From Zingiber officinale (Eukaryota; Streptophyta; Magnoliopsida; Zingiberales; Zingiberaceae): DNA of 64,000 bases. Position numbers and translations under genes: made by a program. This document shows, piece after piece, positions 34,756 to 47,224 of the stretch. Within the stretch, counting starts at the first letter, position 1. Every line of letters begins with the position of its first letter. The DNA lies in assembly GCF_018446385.1 (NCBI RefSeq), contig NC_056001.1:7211600-7275599 (forward strand). The letters run 5' to 3'. Under the pieces are notes generated by a model, which did no database searches, was not told where the DNA came from, and saw only the letters and a list, made by a program, of their open reading frames with translations.

Positions 34756-37140
34756 GGGAAGTACTTCAACTATGATTGAGTCGGTCACAAATCATTGGAG
34801 TGCATAAAGCCAAAGAATAAACAGGAGGTTAACCTGAACAAAGGACTAAAAATGGATGACCTCTGATTCATGGCCTCCGAACTGAATCTAGTCGGTTCAA
34901 ATACTCAATAATGGTGGATTAAAACTAATGCCACTATATATGTATGTTGTAATAAGGAGTTGCCCCCACAACTTTGAAGAAATCAAAGATGAGGACAAGA
35001 TATACATGACAAACTCAGTAATCTCAGGCATAATGGAACAAGAAAAAGTGATGCAAAAAATAACTTTGGACAAGGAACTCACTCTGAACAATGTATTATA
35101 TGTTTCGGATGTTCGGAAAAATCTAGTATTTGAATCAATGTTGAGAAACCAAGGATTTCACATTGTTTTAGGTTGGATAGAGTTATTCCGTCTAAAAAAT
35201 GGAGTGCTTTAGGAATGAATTATGTAACCTATGGGTTATTCAAGCTTAGTGTAATGGTCATTAAACCTAAGATTAATAAAATTGAAAACTCTTCTATTTA
35301 TATGTTTGAATCTTCATGTTTATGGCATGATAGACTAGGATATGTTAACTACAATGTGCTACGCAGACATACAAAGTATACTTACATTCCACCTAGACCC
35401 GAAATATAAGTGTAAGATTTGTGTTGAAGTGAAAATGAAGAGGTCATCGTTTCAACATGTTGAAAGAAACAATGAACCACTCGACCTAATTCACACAGAC
35501 TTCTATGACTTAAAATGTACATCGACACGTGGTGGGAATAAGTACTTCATCACTTTTATAGATGATAACATAAAATATTATTATGTCTATTTTCTCAAAA
35601 GTAAAGATGAAGCAATAAAGAAATTTGTTCTCTATAAGAATGAGGTTGAAAACTAAGTTATTAAAAAGATAAAGATGGTTCGAAGTGACTGAGACAATGA
35701 ATATGTATCATCATTCGCTCAGTTGTGTGTTGAATTTGATCAAACATGAAACAACAACTCATTATACTCCTCAAAAAAATGATGTTGTTGAGCAAAAGAA
35801 TCACACTCTAAAGTAGATGATGAATGTTCTTCTATTAAGCTTTGAATTATCAGAGTTCATATGTGAGAAGTTGTGTTAATAGTTAATTACTTTTAACTAA
35901 GGTGCCCCGAAAGAAATGGATAAGAGCCCTTATAAGTTGTGAAATGAAAGACAGTCATCTCCTAAATATTTACAAATGTGGAGGTGTCTTGCCAAATTTT
36001 GATGAATAATCCTAAAATGATTAAGATAGGACCAAAAACTATTGATTACATATTTATTAGATATGCATATAATATCAGTGCGTATTAATTTTTTTGTATG
36101 AGTCATAAATACCGAATATACACAAAAACTTGATATTAGAATTGAGAAATGCTTTGTTCTTCAAGTATATGTTTTTGTATAAGACCTGAGAGGAAGCAAA
36201 TTTATCAAAACAAGCATATGAAACATAAGAGGAAGAAGAATATGATGGACCAATTGAGGTTGAGTTCAAATGAAGTAAAAGAACTCGGATAGAAAAATTC
36301 TACAGAATAGATTTTATTATTTTCATATTGGAAAGTGAGCCCCAAAGTTACTCAGATTTAGTAAATTCTTTTGATGGACTTCATTAGAAAGAAGAAATTG
36401 CATCAGAGATAGACTCTATCTTGTAAAATTACACTTAAAAACTTAGGAATTTTTCTCAAGAAAGTAAACTACTAGGTTACAAGTGGATCTTTAAGAAAAA
36501 AAATAAAATTAGATGGTACAATTGATAAGTTTAAGGCTATATTGGTAATTAAAGTTTACTAACAATGAGAAGGTCTTGGTTACTTAGATATGTAATCTCT
36601 AGTATCAAGAATAAGTTACATTAGAGTATTGTTGGCTATCGTCGCTTTATGGAATCTAGAAATATATCAGATAGATGTAAGACAACCTTTTTATATGAGG
36701 ATTTAGAAGAGAAAATCTATATAGAGCAACCTGAAAGATTTTCTATGTCAAGGTAGGAAAATAAAGTTTGTAGATTGGTGAAGCCATTTTTACAGCTTGA
36801 AATAGACACCAAAATAGTGGCATGAAAACTTTGTTAATGTTATGAAAGAATGTGAATTCAAAATTAATGAATGTGATAAATTTATCTACATGAAAGTCAT
36901 AGAGAATGATTATGTCATCTTATGCCTATATGTAGATAATATACTTATCATTGGGAGTAATGATAAAATAATCAAATCCACTAAAGATATGTTAAATTCA
37001 AGATTTGTAATGAAACACATGGGCCTAGCTGATATGATTCTAGGAATTAAGATCTTAAAACATCAGAATGACTTGTTCTGAATCAATCTCATTATGTGGG
37101 TAAAATTCTTGATATTGTATTGGCATAGACTCTGATAAAT
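34756..37140 (+). pseudogene. Copia pol remnants: protease, integrase, reverse transcriptase
   Basis: The knuckle reads NYD, a stop, then VGHKSLEC, having lost its first cysteines. The protease active site WWIDTGA has become WWIKTNA, so the catalytic aspartate is gone. Pre-integrase words (SSCLWHDRLGYVNYNVLRR) and integrase words (NEPLDLIHTDFYDLKC, GGNKYFITFIDDNIKYYYVY) are clear. Reverse transcriptase ends with VILCLYVDNILIIGSND, where YVDD is YVDN, followed by MLNSRFVMKHMGLADMILGI. These changes make every enzyme inactive. Confidence 0.8.
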
Positions 37141-37217
37141 ATGAGTCAACATTATTAGACAATCTTCCATAATAAATATTGCTTGCTGAAAATTACAAGG
37201 ACAATTGCTGAATTGAA

Positions 37218-37914
37218 TGTAGGTCCCGTGCAACGGGCAAGAGGGGGTAAATTACCCTAAAATTATAAAGACACCCCTCTCAGAACTTTTGACTAAAGTT
37301 AATACAAACACGTTTAATAAACAAAACTAAAATTCATAAAAACAAGTATAAGACAAAAGTGTTTACTTGATTTGCAACCGGGGAGGTTGCTAATCCAAGG
37401 CAAGTGAAGCTCAACTAACAAACTCCTTCAACACAAGTCGGAGGTGAAGAAACTTCGTACAAGACGTTTAAAGCACAAAACTTGAAGAATATAATGGGAA
37501 TTTGATTACAATGAGTGTTGTTCTAAATTGACTGAACCAGAGCTCTATTTATAGCGCTCTAGTGAAATTTATTCTTTTCTGATGTGACGCAGTCCGAGCG
37601 CTTGGACCCTCTTCGAGCGCCCCTAAGGTGGCAAATTTTATCTCTACGCAACGGCTTCGCGCAACAGTTGGAAGATAGACTTTTTCATGTCCGGGCGCCT
37701 GGACCATGTTCGAGCGTCTGGACCATGTCCGGATGCCCTGACCAGTGCTGACATGGACCCAAAGGTGATCCATAGCAATGGAAATACGACGAGGAGGCTA
37801 TGAGGAGCCTTGGTGGTACAAACTCCCAGACCATCTTGTCAGGGCGCCCAGATGCTTCAGGCGCCTAGATCAGTCAACCTCAAGCTGATCCTCCAGGGCC
37901 TTCTTCGATCGCTG
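37218..37914 (-). repeat. Truncated SIRE-like LTR
   Basis: It starts TGTAGGTCCC at the Copia junction and shares words with the LTRs at 2479 and 13924 (ttacttgatttgcaaccggggaggttgctaatccaagg). A minus-strand TATA box (CTATAAATA, 37546-37554) is followed by GGGCGCCTGGACC inverted and direct repeats (37590-37720). It is cut off at 37914 by another LTR. Confidence 0.7.
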
Positions 37915-38945
37915 TGTCACGCCCCCTGAGGAGTCCCTGCCAGACAAAAATCTGACAGTATCTCCCCTGTACGGGTGACAATCTAAGACATACATACATA
38001 CAAAATACATCAGCCACATGCGGCTGGAATATATACACAACCACGCAGTTTATATTCAGCCCACTCGGCTGGAACATAATAAAACACAACCACAGAGTTA
38101 TATATATACAATAAACAACCCACTCAGTTGTATAAAAAAAACCAACACAGCGGAAAAACGATAGCAGAAAACCCAATACAAAACAAATCAACACATTGCT
38201 AGCCGACTAGGCTTTATACAACAACCACAACAACAAATACACCAAATACAGCAAATATCAAATACAAATAAAACATATACAAAACCCGAAACGATCTTCG
38301 GATGTAACGTAGGACCCGGCAGACAGGATACTCCAAGTGACATCTACTTGCTACATGAAAACATAAAGGTATACATGCGGTGGTGAGTATAGGTAACTCA
38401 GCGGATAATAGACAAGACAGTGCATGGACCATAAATAACATGGAGATCATAAGTATACAGTCTCAGTAGAGAATAAAGAACATGATCATACTAACATATC
38501 CAATAAACACAACTACCAGTATCAGTGTATCTCACATGGTATAACGGTCATAACTGACATGCAAAAACTGTACATACTACAACTAACAAAATGATAAACA
38601 CATACCTAATCTAGAAACGACACATGGTACAATGATCAATAAACTCACAAGATCTGCAACAAACCCACTCATGACACCTGTGCAATATAAATACAACTGC
38701 ATATATATGTAAAATAAATGACATGTATGCAGCATGACAACCATATGCAACAAGCATATCTCAAACAAGTGCAACAACCACAATCATATGCATCTAGTAT
38801 CTATTAGGCATGTATGCAAATATATCTCCAAAGATGCACCGCGCATCATATGCAAAAAAAATATGTATGCATGCTCCATGGTCACCCCCGCCATCTCTCT
38901 AGACACCACGACCCCTGTATGGCCGAGAGGCTTGGGTCCGTGACA
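37915..38945. repeat. LTR-like unit, 1031 bp
   Basis: Its ends are TGTCAC and GTGACA, perfect 6 bp inverted termini of LTR type. The interior is rich in short aca/ata words with several repeats of gccacatgcggctggaa / cccactcggctggaa. The flanking five bases do not match, so it did not arise by a simple solo insertion into one sequence, or one flank has been lost. Confidence 0.5.
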
Positions 38946-39453
38946 AACCGTACTAGCCTCCAGTACATTAGCTTATCCCAAAGTTTCTTTGCGTTTTCGT
39001 GTGGGTCGCCGCGGTTCAGCTCTTCTTTTGTTAGTCTGCACTGAATTGTGTTGAGAGCTTTCAAGTCGATCTGCGCCTTTTTCTTCATTTCTGGATTCCA
39101 ATGTTCCGGGTCCATTGGGATTCCATCGTTATCGACTGGAGCCTTGTAACCTCTAGTGATGTTGAACCACTGACCGAAGTCGGTCTTCAGATAAACTTCC
39201 ATCCGCTTCTCCCAGTATGGGAAGTCGTCACCATTGAATAGGGGAGGACAGACGATATTTTACCCTTCAAGTTGTGTCATTTGATGGCTATAGAAAAAAA
39301 AACTAAAACGGGGTACCAAGACTTAGTCTTGGATTAGCAGTGTTTGAGATGTATTTAAAACGATTCAAATGGAATGCGAAAAATCTAAAAATTATTCCCC
39401 CGGCTTGATTGGTGGTTGCACCAATTCAGAACATAACTGACTCTAATACTACT

Positions 39454-40819
39454 TGTTGGATCGATCGCACATGAGAGAGAGGGTGAATCACGTGGTTTTC
39501 AAAAAATTTCTTTTTGTAGTTTTGAAATCACGAGTATGCGCAGCGAAAATTAAAAAGAAACAGTACAAGAAAATACAGGCGGTTTTACTTGGTTCAGAGC
39601 CTTCAGCGACTCCTACTCCAAGACCCAGGTCCTGTGGACCTATCGATGGGTAATTTACTAAAAACCTCTTCCGGTACCTCCAGAAGAGAGAATCGGATAC
39701 AAGAAAATTTAGAACAAGTGCAACACCCTGCACTTGTCCTTTTGCAATAATTAAATACACAAAAATAAATGTTACCGAAACTTAGAGATTGATGTTGAAG
39801 TGCTTGTGTCGATGTCGGCCTGCTGGCTACGATCGGAACTCCTCGGAGCAGTTGTCAGGCGCAGCAGATTCGTAGTAAAGTAGTAGCAAGAACCCATAAC
39901 AGTCGGAACCTCGAAAGAACGCGTAGTAACTCGTATGGTAGTTGTTGTGGCTTACTTGGTCAAGCCTGCCTTATATAGGCTATGGAAGGCACCTTTCATG
40001 GCTATGGAAGGCGCCTCCAATGAGGCAAGTTTGATCCCGAACAGCCCAGCACTTATCCACTGTGATGCCAAAACTTTATCCTGTGGAAAGCATCTTCTAT
40101 AGTCATGGAAGACACCTTCTATGAACAGTACGAAAGCGCCTTCACTGCTTGAAGGCGCCTTCGGCACTATTCATCCGAAGGTAAATCAGCTCCTTTTGTC
40201 CTGCAAAAACACGTTAGTCCAAATAGTCTGCAAAACAAGTATTATGATAAATAATAAATTATAATAAAGGATAGTAATTAGTTCATGTCCTCCCATGACC
40301 AAGAACTAGTCAAGGTCTCAGTTTAGGGATCCCAAATGGACCTAAACTAGAGCAACACCTACTGTCCCTATAACCGGGACGTGTCCTCACTGGGTCACTC
40401 TCCTCCGGTGACTTACCTTAACTTATCAGTTTGCCAGACATTTAGTTAGCCCGTCGACCTATCTGTATTTCGTGCTAGCTATTCGGTCAGCCCGTCGACC
40501 TAGCTAGACTTCGTACTAGCTATCCGGTCGGCCCGTTGACCTAGCTGGATTTCGTGTCAGCTATCCAGTCGGCCCTTCGACCTAGCTGGATTTCGTACAA
40601 GCCATCCGGTCGGCCCGTTGACCTAGCTGGATTTCGTACCAGCTATCCGGTCGGCCCGTTGACCTAGCTGGATTTCGTATCAGCTATCCGGTCGGCCCGT
40701 CGACCTAGTTGGATTTCTTGCACACTTAATCAAGTGGTTAGATCATGACAGAATCTAACTTAACTTACTTGTCATTCATCAAAATCTGGATTAGACCGTT
40801 AGTGCGAACCGCACCAACA
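39454..40819 (-). repeat. LTR of the truncated SIRE-like element
   Basis: The minus-strand TATA box CTATATAAG is at 39970-39978, with GGAAGGCGCCTCC / GAAGGCGCCTTC inverted repeats beside it (39983-40170). A 41 bp tandem repeat occupies 40440-40720. Confidence 0.85.
40440..40720. repeat. 41 bp tandem repeat made of hairpins
   Basis: Six to seven units of the type AGCTATCCGGTCGGCCCG then TTGACCTAGCTGGATTTCG. Each unit is a hairpin: outer arms CTAGCTA/TAGCTAG (40474-40507) or CCAGCTA/TAGCTGG, inner stem GGTC/GACC. Units differ at a few sites. Confidence 0.85.
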
Positions 40820-43260
40820 CACACTACTTCATTTTACTATTTTATTAAGAATCTACCCCCTTTACTAACTAATTTTGGTAAAACCTAAAATGAAATTACA
40901 TTAATATCCTTTTTCTTTTTATATCAAAAATGATTTCAAGATTTATTAGTAATTTCCATAAACGCATCAATCAGAGATCTAAAGTTCAAGACTCAACTAC
41001 GGTGTATTATTGAGAATTTTTCTCATTAATTAATCAGTGATCTAGAATTCGAGACTAATTTGCAGCGTATTATTGAGAAATTTTCTAATCAATTAGGAAT
41101 CTAAAGTTCAAGACTCAGTTGCGGTGTATTATTAAGAACTTTTCTCATTAATTAATTAGAAATCTAGAGTTCTCTTTAGTCTCACATCTTAGAATTAGCA
41201 ATGCTACAAGCAGAAAAGCTTCTATAAATACCTTGAGCTGACGATGTTAGAAAGCATACTTGTTTTGACTTTTTAGCTAAAAGATATTAAATTAATTTTT
41301 TTCTCAAGCTCATCCTAGCATTGCACTATTACATGGTGTAGTGCATCCTTACCTAATTTATGTATAGCCTTTTGGATAAAATTAAGTATAGTATTTATTT
41401 TTATCATCTTAATATCTTCTATAAAAAATTAAATTATTTTTTTTATGAATGAGAGTTCGTTACCTACACGCATTCATGTATTATATTACACACACAACTA
41501 AGGGCAGAATCATGTATAGTTTGGAACTACCCCATCTCAATTTTTTATAAATGTCTTAGAGGTGTATAAAATTATAAAAATATTAGAGTTTTAACCTACT
41601 TAAAAAAATAAAAATAAGGATAATGTTAAAAAAATTAAAATTATTTTCTATATGTCAAATATGTCAATTTTTGTTCGGCATGTGCACGATAATTTTATTT
41701 TATCAAACTAATTAGTGAAATAATTTGAGGAAAAAAATTTAAAGATTAAAATCATTTTTTAAAATATACAGATATCAATTAAATTACAATATGTTTTTTA
41801 TAATATTTTTTTCTTTAAAAATAAATTATTTCAATAGTTTGCATGGTCGTGTTTCAAATCCTTTGCTGTATGACGACTAATGATAGATTTTAAGAAATCT
41901 ATCCGAGCCCCTTTTGTAATTACCATCCTCATGAAATGTACTCGCAATGTTCCACAAGATGGAAATAGGAACAAAAAACTCATTCAAGGATGGAGAGGCG
42001 TCTAATCACAGAATTATTATGGTATAGTCGTCAAAAAAATGTGTATCTTGTCTTAATTTCGAATGATTCTGTCTCTATGTCTCTTTACGGTGGTGTGATA
42101 ATTGAAACATAAAGTATTGTTATATGAAATTTTGAGATCTAAATCTGACGAGTTCGAACATATCTTCCTTTATACCTTGGTTATATGCACTAATGTTTAA
42201 TAGTCATCCATGATTTACTTCATCCATGTTAACTTAGGGACAGGTTAGTGAAGGAGTTGAGACGAGCCAATATCTTTTGCCATATAGAATGATTTTTTTT
42301 TTAGTCCACGCCAACTAAAGACTAAATCAGGATGTTATTCAAGAGATTAAATCTCAACTAAATCATTATTTTTATATTAAAAAAAATTATTCATAATGAT
42401 ATTATATAACAAGTCTTTTAGATAATATTTGAATAAAATATAAATAAATAATTAAAAAATAAAAATATATTAAAAGAACATTAAGAGAATAAACTTATAT
42501 AAATATATAATAAATCAAGTTCATTGACACTATATTTTATTTTACGAGACTCTTATCAAATTCATCTATATGAATTTAATATCCGGACTAATTAGAAAAT
42601 ATTTAGGCTTTTGTAATTTATGTTAAATTTGAAATCTTAGATATAGAGAGGAGGATATATTGGGCTAGTTAAAAAATTTATAATGGACTTTAATACTTGG
42701 ACTAAATAATATATCTGTGTAAGGAGGGGACTAGTCTAAGCTAAAATGTTTCTCCTATATGACGCCAACTATTTTCTTTTAAGAAAAATTAACAAACAAA
42801 CAACATAAGTGAGGATTCAACATGGAAATCAAAACAAGAAAAGAAGCATTCACAAGGATGAGAAATCAAAACAAGAAAATGAAGCATTCACAAGGTTGAG
42901 AATGCAGGTATCCCAGCAGCTAGGCAGATAGTTTACTTGGTAGGAAAAATGTCGGGTAAAACTTTTGAGATGCAAAATCATCACATCAGATACCACCTTC
43001 TGTATATAGGGACACTTGAAGAAACACTAAAAGAGTAAGCCATGTCATATAGAAGAAAATCTTAAGGGGATAACAAACAAGAATTTTGTAAAGCAATTCA
43101 TCAGGTACAAGAGGTTGTCATCTAACAATTCACAGAGGGATCAATCCAAGATTGGAAGTCCTGCATAATCCGCAAAATACTACTGATTCAATCCAACTAC
43201 TATTAATTTTGGATCACAGATTAACATACCAAGAGTTGTTTGACATATGTTTGGCAAGCA
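40820..43260. other. AT-rich intergenic DNA
   Basis: No gene was recognised. It contains a tandem repeat with period near 66 bp at about 40965-41175 (units of the form ctaaagttcaagactc, ggtgtattattgagaa, ttttctcattaatt). The remainder is low-complexity A/T. Confidence 0.5.
40965..41175. repeat. Tandem repeat, period about 66 bp, three copies
   Basis: GGTGTATTATTGAGAA and its variants recur three times with the flanking word GATCTAAAGTTCAAGACTC. Copies are diverged. Confidence 0.7.
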
Positions 43261-43264
43261 TCTT

Positions 43265-44360
43265 TTAGGAAAATGAAATAGAAGGACCAGATCTTAAACA
43301 TAGGACAGAAGCTTGAAGTAGATGGCAATATAGAATGTCAGACACCACAGCACATGTATGCTGCCAGAACAAGAATGCCGAAGCTTCTTTCACACCATAA
43401 TTCCTCAAGCTAGAAATGGCTCCCAACAATATAGCACTTGGTGTAGTATACTGCAACAAAAGCACAAAGCGGTACATCTGGTCTCCTTCAATCAAAAGAT
43501 GCACTTTAGCAGCTAAAGTTGTTTCTTTATCAGTGATCGCTTTTCGATTTCATATGCTTTCTTTCCTATTTCATACCCCTTCCCTTATGTAAACACCACC
43601 GGAGTCCAGTACCATCTCGGAGAGCCCAGTAGCTCTGCATGCATGACCAGTTTAACCTATTTCGGCCTCGCATCATCAGCCATGAAACAAAGAAGCCCAC
43701 ATTTCATGTGCCTGCGACACCTCCACAACAGCCCCAAATCACCTCAATCCACGTGTCCTATGGAAACCTCAGCTGCCGATCCCTGCCTGGTTCATGCACA
43801 CTGCCTTCGACAGGCCAATGTCAAAAGAGGTGAATCGCTGTTCGCATGTCAATTCATGGCTCTGCCCTGCATGTTTTGGATTGAGGCTTCCACACCAATC
43901 ATTAAACTTGTTTCTGCCTGAGGGGCCCCACTGGGCTCGTCCTATCCTAATCTCAGTACTAACCTCCATTGTGCAGCGTATTTGGTCCATCCCCAAGACC
44001 TCCAGTTCTTCAAAAGCTGTTATGATCATATCCTTTAACCAAACCCAGATTCTCTTTGATCTGCCCATGACTTCAACATATGGCATGCACGTATTTGTTG
44101 AAGTCGTTCTCGCAGATGTTGGTCCTCTTGCTGGATGATGCGACCTGCAGGCTGCGATAAGGACGCCCGTTTTGGGCATTTCAGTGAAGAAAAAACTCGA
44201 GTAAAATGCAAATATATCCAAATTTGTATTACAAAACTTGTTACGGACCAAGTAAATATACAGAGTTGACCCTGTATTAAAGTTGAAGATGAAGACCTTC
44301 AGATAGGATCGAGGATGTTTGAATGATGCGTGAAGCTCTTTACACATACTCAAAATAAAT
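43265..44360. other. Moderately GC stretch with open frames, no gene recognised
   Basis: The minus strand is open for 194 codons (44353-43769) and the plus strand for 114 codons. Neither shows a motif I know, and codon-like bias switches frame along the region. It may be a decayed gene fragment; I cannot support a function. Confidence 0.3.
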
Positions 44361-46890
44361 TAACAGAAGGTCAATATAAAAAATTAGAGAAGGGATCCCT
44401 TGTAAAATCCTCCGACGTTCAAGTCAGTATATGTCTCGATGGAAATTAGAACAACAATAATGAACAGCAGGATGCGCACTTAGTGTAACGAAGTACGTAT
44501 ACCTTGCCATCTGAGAGGATCCTTGTTTATATATCACCTCTATAACCTCCGTAATCATAAGATGACAGAAAATGTCGAGTATCAAAAGTTGTTGAGCAAT
44601 GGAGTATATGCATCCTGGAAGACGTATAGTCAATCTAATGAATCTTCCACTACTCGTGTGCACCCATTTTTTAACTGACGCTATTAAGAAGGCGATTGAT
44701 GGAATATACTGTCATAATGTGTCAGCTGAAGGGAAGCATAATCACCTCCTAGGAAAGTTCCCTGGACCTATATCATTTTAGAAGAATATTCTCTAACAAA
44801 TGATTGTTATTCTCTGATAAGTTGTTAGAATTTTCTAACAATATTATTTCCTGAATATATCTCGACGGGGCATTAACCTACTCGAGCGAATAATAAATGG
44901 AACCTTGAGATTTATAAGGTTGGTTTGCACTCTGCACGACTCTAATATACATGTGTGACAATGCCGAAGATCTGAATAGAATATCATCCAGTTCTTAGGG
45001 TCACTTGAATATATGCTAGGAGTCTGGAGCTCTGAGTAAAATATTATCTGGTTCTTAGAGTCGCTTAGGCCCGGACGACCTTACGACCGTCTTGTCGTAG
45101 ACAGGGTTGTTCATCTTTTAGAGAAAGGAAAGCTAAGTCCCTAGGGACCACTCTAATCTTTTGGTTGGGCGTTCTTATAACTGGAAACTAGTCCTCAATC
45201 ACTAAAGTAATATCTCGAGCTAGTCCAATTCAGTCGGAACATTGATTGACTGACCCTTAGGCTGGTCACTCCTGAATTGAGGGTCCTAGAACTGGATGAG
45301 AGACTGAGCTCTACCCAAAGATAACCTTTTGACTGTCACTTTTTTTAACTTTACCTTTCACGTCGGCCCGAGATTCTCATTTGACACCTTATATCAAATA
45401 GTAAACCATAATTCTCTCCACCACTAAAAACATGTCATCTGCCAATTCAGATAAGCCTGATCCTTTCGCTGTGAGGAAAACATAAACCTGCAAGAACCCA
45501 CAACAGCAACAACCTACAGGAATTGGAGCAGAAGAATATGGTCCAGGCCTTTGCCAACTTAATTACGATCCAAAATGTCTGTACGTATTGAGGACAAAAC
45601 ATTTTAAGCAAAAGAAAGAAAAATGGCCCTTATTTTGCTCATCCACATAATTTTCATTTTAAAACTATTTAAAAATCTCATATTAGAGCCGCGACCCATT
45701 GGAACCAATGGCTATGTCCTATTCAAACAGAACAGAACAATTCAGTGTCCATGTGCAGTTGCTAATCAAGAACACTCCTCCTAAACTTCAGTGAGATACC
45801 AATCTGGAAACTTTAATGGGAGTCGTCTAAAGGGAATGACTTGCCTTCAGACAATTATACCTCCTGTCATTCAGGATGCCCATAAAGACAAGTTTTTTTT
45901 GTCTTTTTTAAGCTGCTGCTACATTGACTAACACGGCGTCCAACGACCGGCGGAGTGCTTTTGACTGAAAGATGCATCTTTTACCTCTATTCGGATCCCA
46001 ACGGTGGACTTTAACTAGAATCTTTACACCACCCTATCACATATCAATGTCTTTTAGGGTAGATTCAAGTGTAGTAAAAGATAATTATACTAGATGAGGA
46101 TGGGAAAAAAACTTTTCTTCAAAAATATACATGAACTGAAAATTAATCCTTTGTCATCTTTTAATTAACTGAACATCCATTGAAGACATCGTTTGTAGTA
46201 GATTCGAGTTAGAAGGGCTGGTGGCTTTGGATCCTTGGAGCAGCAATCATTTTGATCCATGTGACCATGGTCATGTAGCTCAGATACAGACGTAAGATCT
46301 CCAGTACTAATAAAAATCTTGACTAGTCACTACGTGCAAGGAAAGACAACCCTTCGTGGGGGTACATAACCAACGTACACCTTGTTTCAGATTACAATGC
46401 ATGCCAAGGTACAGTAGTTAATACTCCATAAGATTAGTTCGGTAGTATGAAAAATAAAAATTGTTAAGCTTCTCACAAACCTCTAGTCGAATATATAATT
46501 GGTTAAGCGAATGAATCTGCAAATATACTCGATGATATTCATTCCTTGACACTAGCAGATTTGCCTGACAACGAACTTAGCGCAGCTATCACCATTTACA
46601 GCATACAATAGCAAGAGCTCAAAGCAAATGTTCATGACCAATGATAGAAGAGTAAGTGGAGGACCACAGCTACATAAGAGAGGAACATAACAATGAACTG
46701 GTCCAAAAGTTCTACTCCAACCAAACGCTGCAAGATGCATCAGAATAAAACATTTTATGTTCTATTGAATAAAGTGTACAAAGATTAATGAAAATCATGA
46801 TAATAACTTGAAAATAATACAGTTACAATGTTACATCACTACATATTAAAAAATCAACTAGTCATATACTCAAAAAGAACATTATAGGTG
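44361..46890. other. Intergenic repeat-like DNA
   Basis: The word TCCTCCGACGTTCAAGTCAG at 44408-44427 is the complement of a motif common in Tekay/Del LTRs, and the passage agtctggagctctgagtaaaatat is partly repeated (45020-45060), so part of 44.4-45.4 kb is probably an old Gypsy LTR on the minus strand. No gene is supported. The last few hundred bases precede the bHLH gene. Confidence 0.35.
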
Positions 46891-47224
46891 GCGGTGTGAT
46901 GTTGTGACTCCACCCAAATAAGATATTATGATTATTGGAATCGTAAAATTCACAATGGATTGCTCCACATCAAGTAACACATTCTCTGACATGAATTGCA
47001 CAATTAATTGTCTAACTCAACTATCCATTATGGAATACAAGCAATCATTTTCCTGTAACTATTTAAATTTCACCATTAAAATATTATCATTTGTGGAAAT
47101 ACGACCCACCTAAACATGAGCCACCAAACTAGATGTGCCACGTATCCGCCTAAAGACAAGTTGAGAGACCTTTAAAGGGCCACCAGCTTCTCCTCCAACT
47201 CCATTGCTTCTCTGCTCCACATCC

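Larger units (their letters stand above)
28880..37217 (+). mobile_element. Decayed Ty1/copia element, split by a Pack-CACTA
   Basis: Domains appear in Copia order: gag (28907-29266, then 34403-34720), a broken CCHC knuckle (about 34757-34805), protease (34906-34935), pre-integrase (about 35320-35430), integrase (35440-36260) and reverse transcriptase (36380-37140). RNase H and a 3' LTR are missing, cut off by the LTR at 37218. The frame between DYK and MVDS is rebuilt exactly when the CACTA element and one AAT are removed. Stops and frameshifts are frequent. Confidence 0.85.
38946..40819 (-). mobile_element. Truncated SIRE-like element: gag start, primer site and one LTR
   Basis: Gag on the minus strand (39240-38960) reads YWEKRMEVYLKTDFGQWF, GYKAPVDNDGIPMDPEHWNP and LNTIQCRLTKEELNR, an intact-looking SIRE-type N-terminus cut at 38945. 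A decayed primer site lies just before the LTR. The LTR spans 39454-40819 (TGTTGG to CCAACA, 1366 bp). The rest of the element and its second LTR are missing, so no target duplication can be checked. Confidence 0.78.

Noticed and set aside
40440-40720. CRISPR-like look of the 41 bp repeat (and of the array at 63110)
   Set aside because: Units are contiguous without unique spacers, they lie in LTR elements, and the DNA is from a plant nucleus.
43769-44353. 194-codon minus-strand frame
   Set aside because: No motif was recognised and parts loosely resembling metacaspase or C2 sequences did not hold up residue by residue. Listed only as an unassigned stretch.
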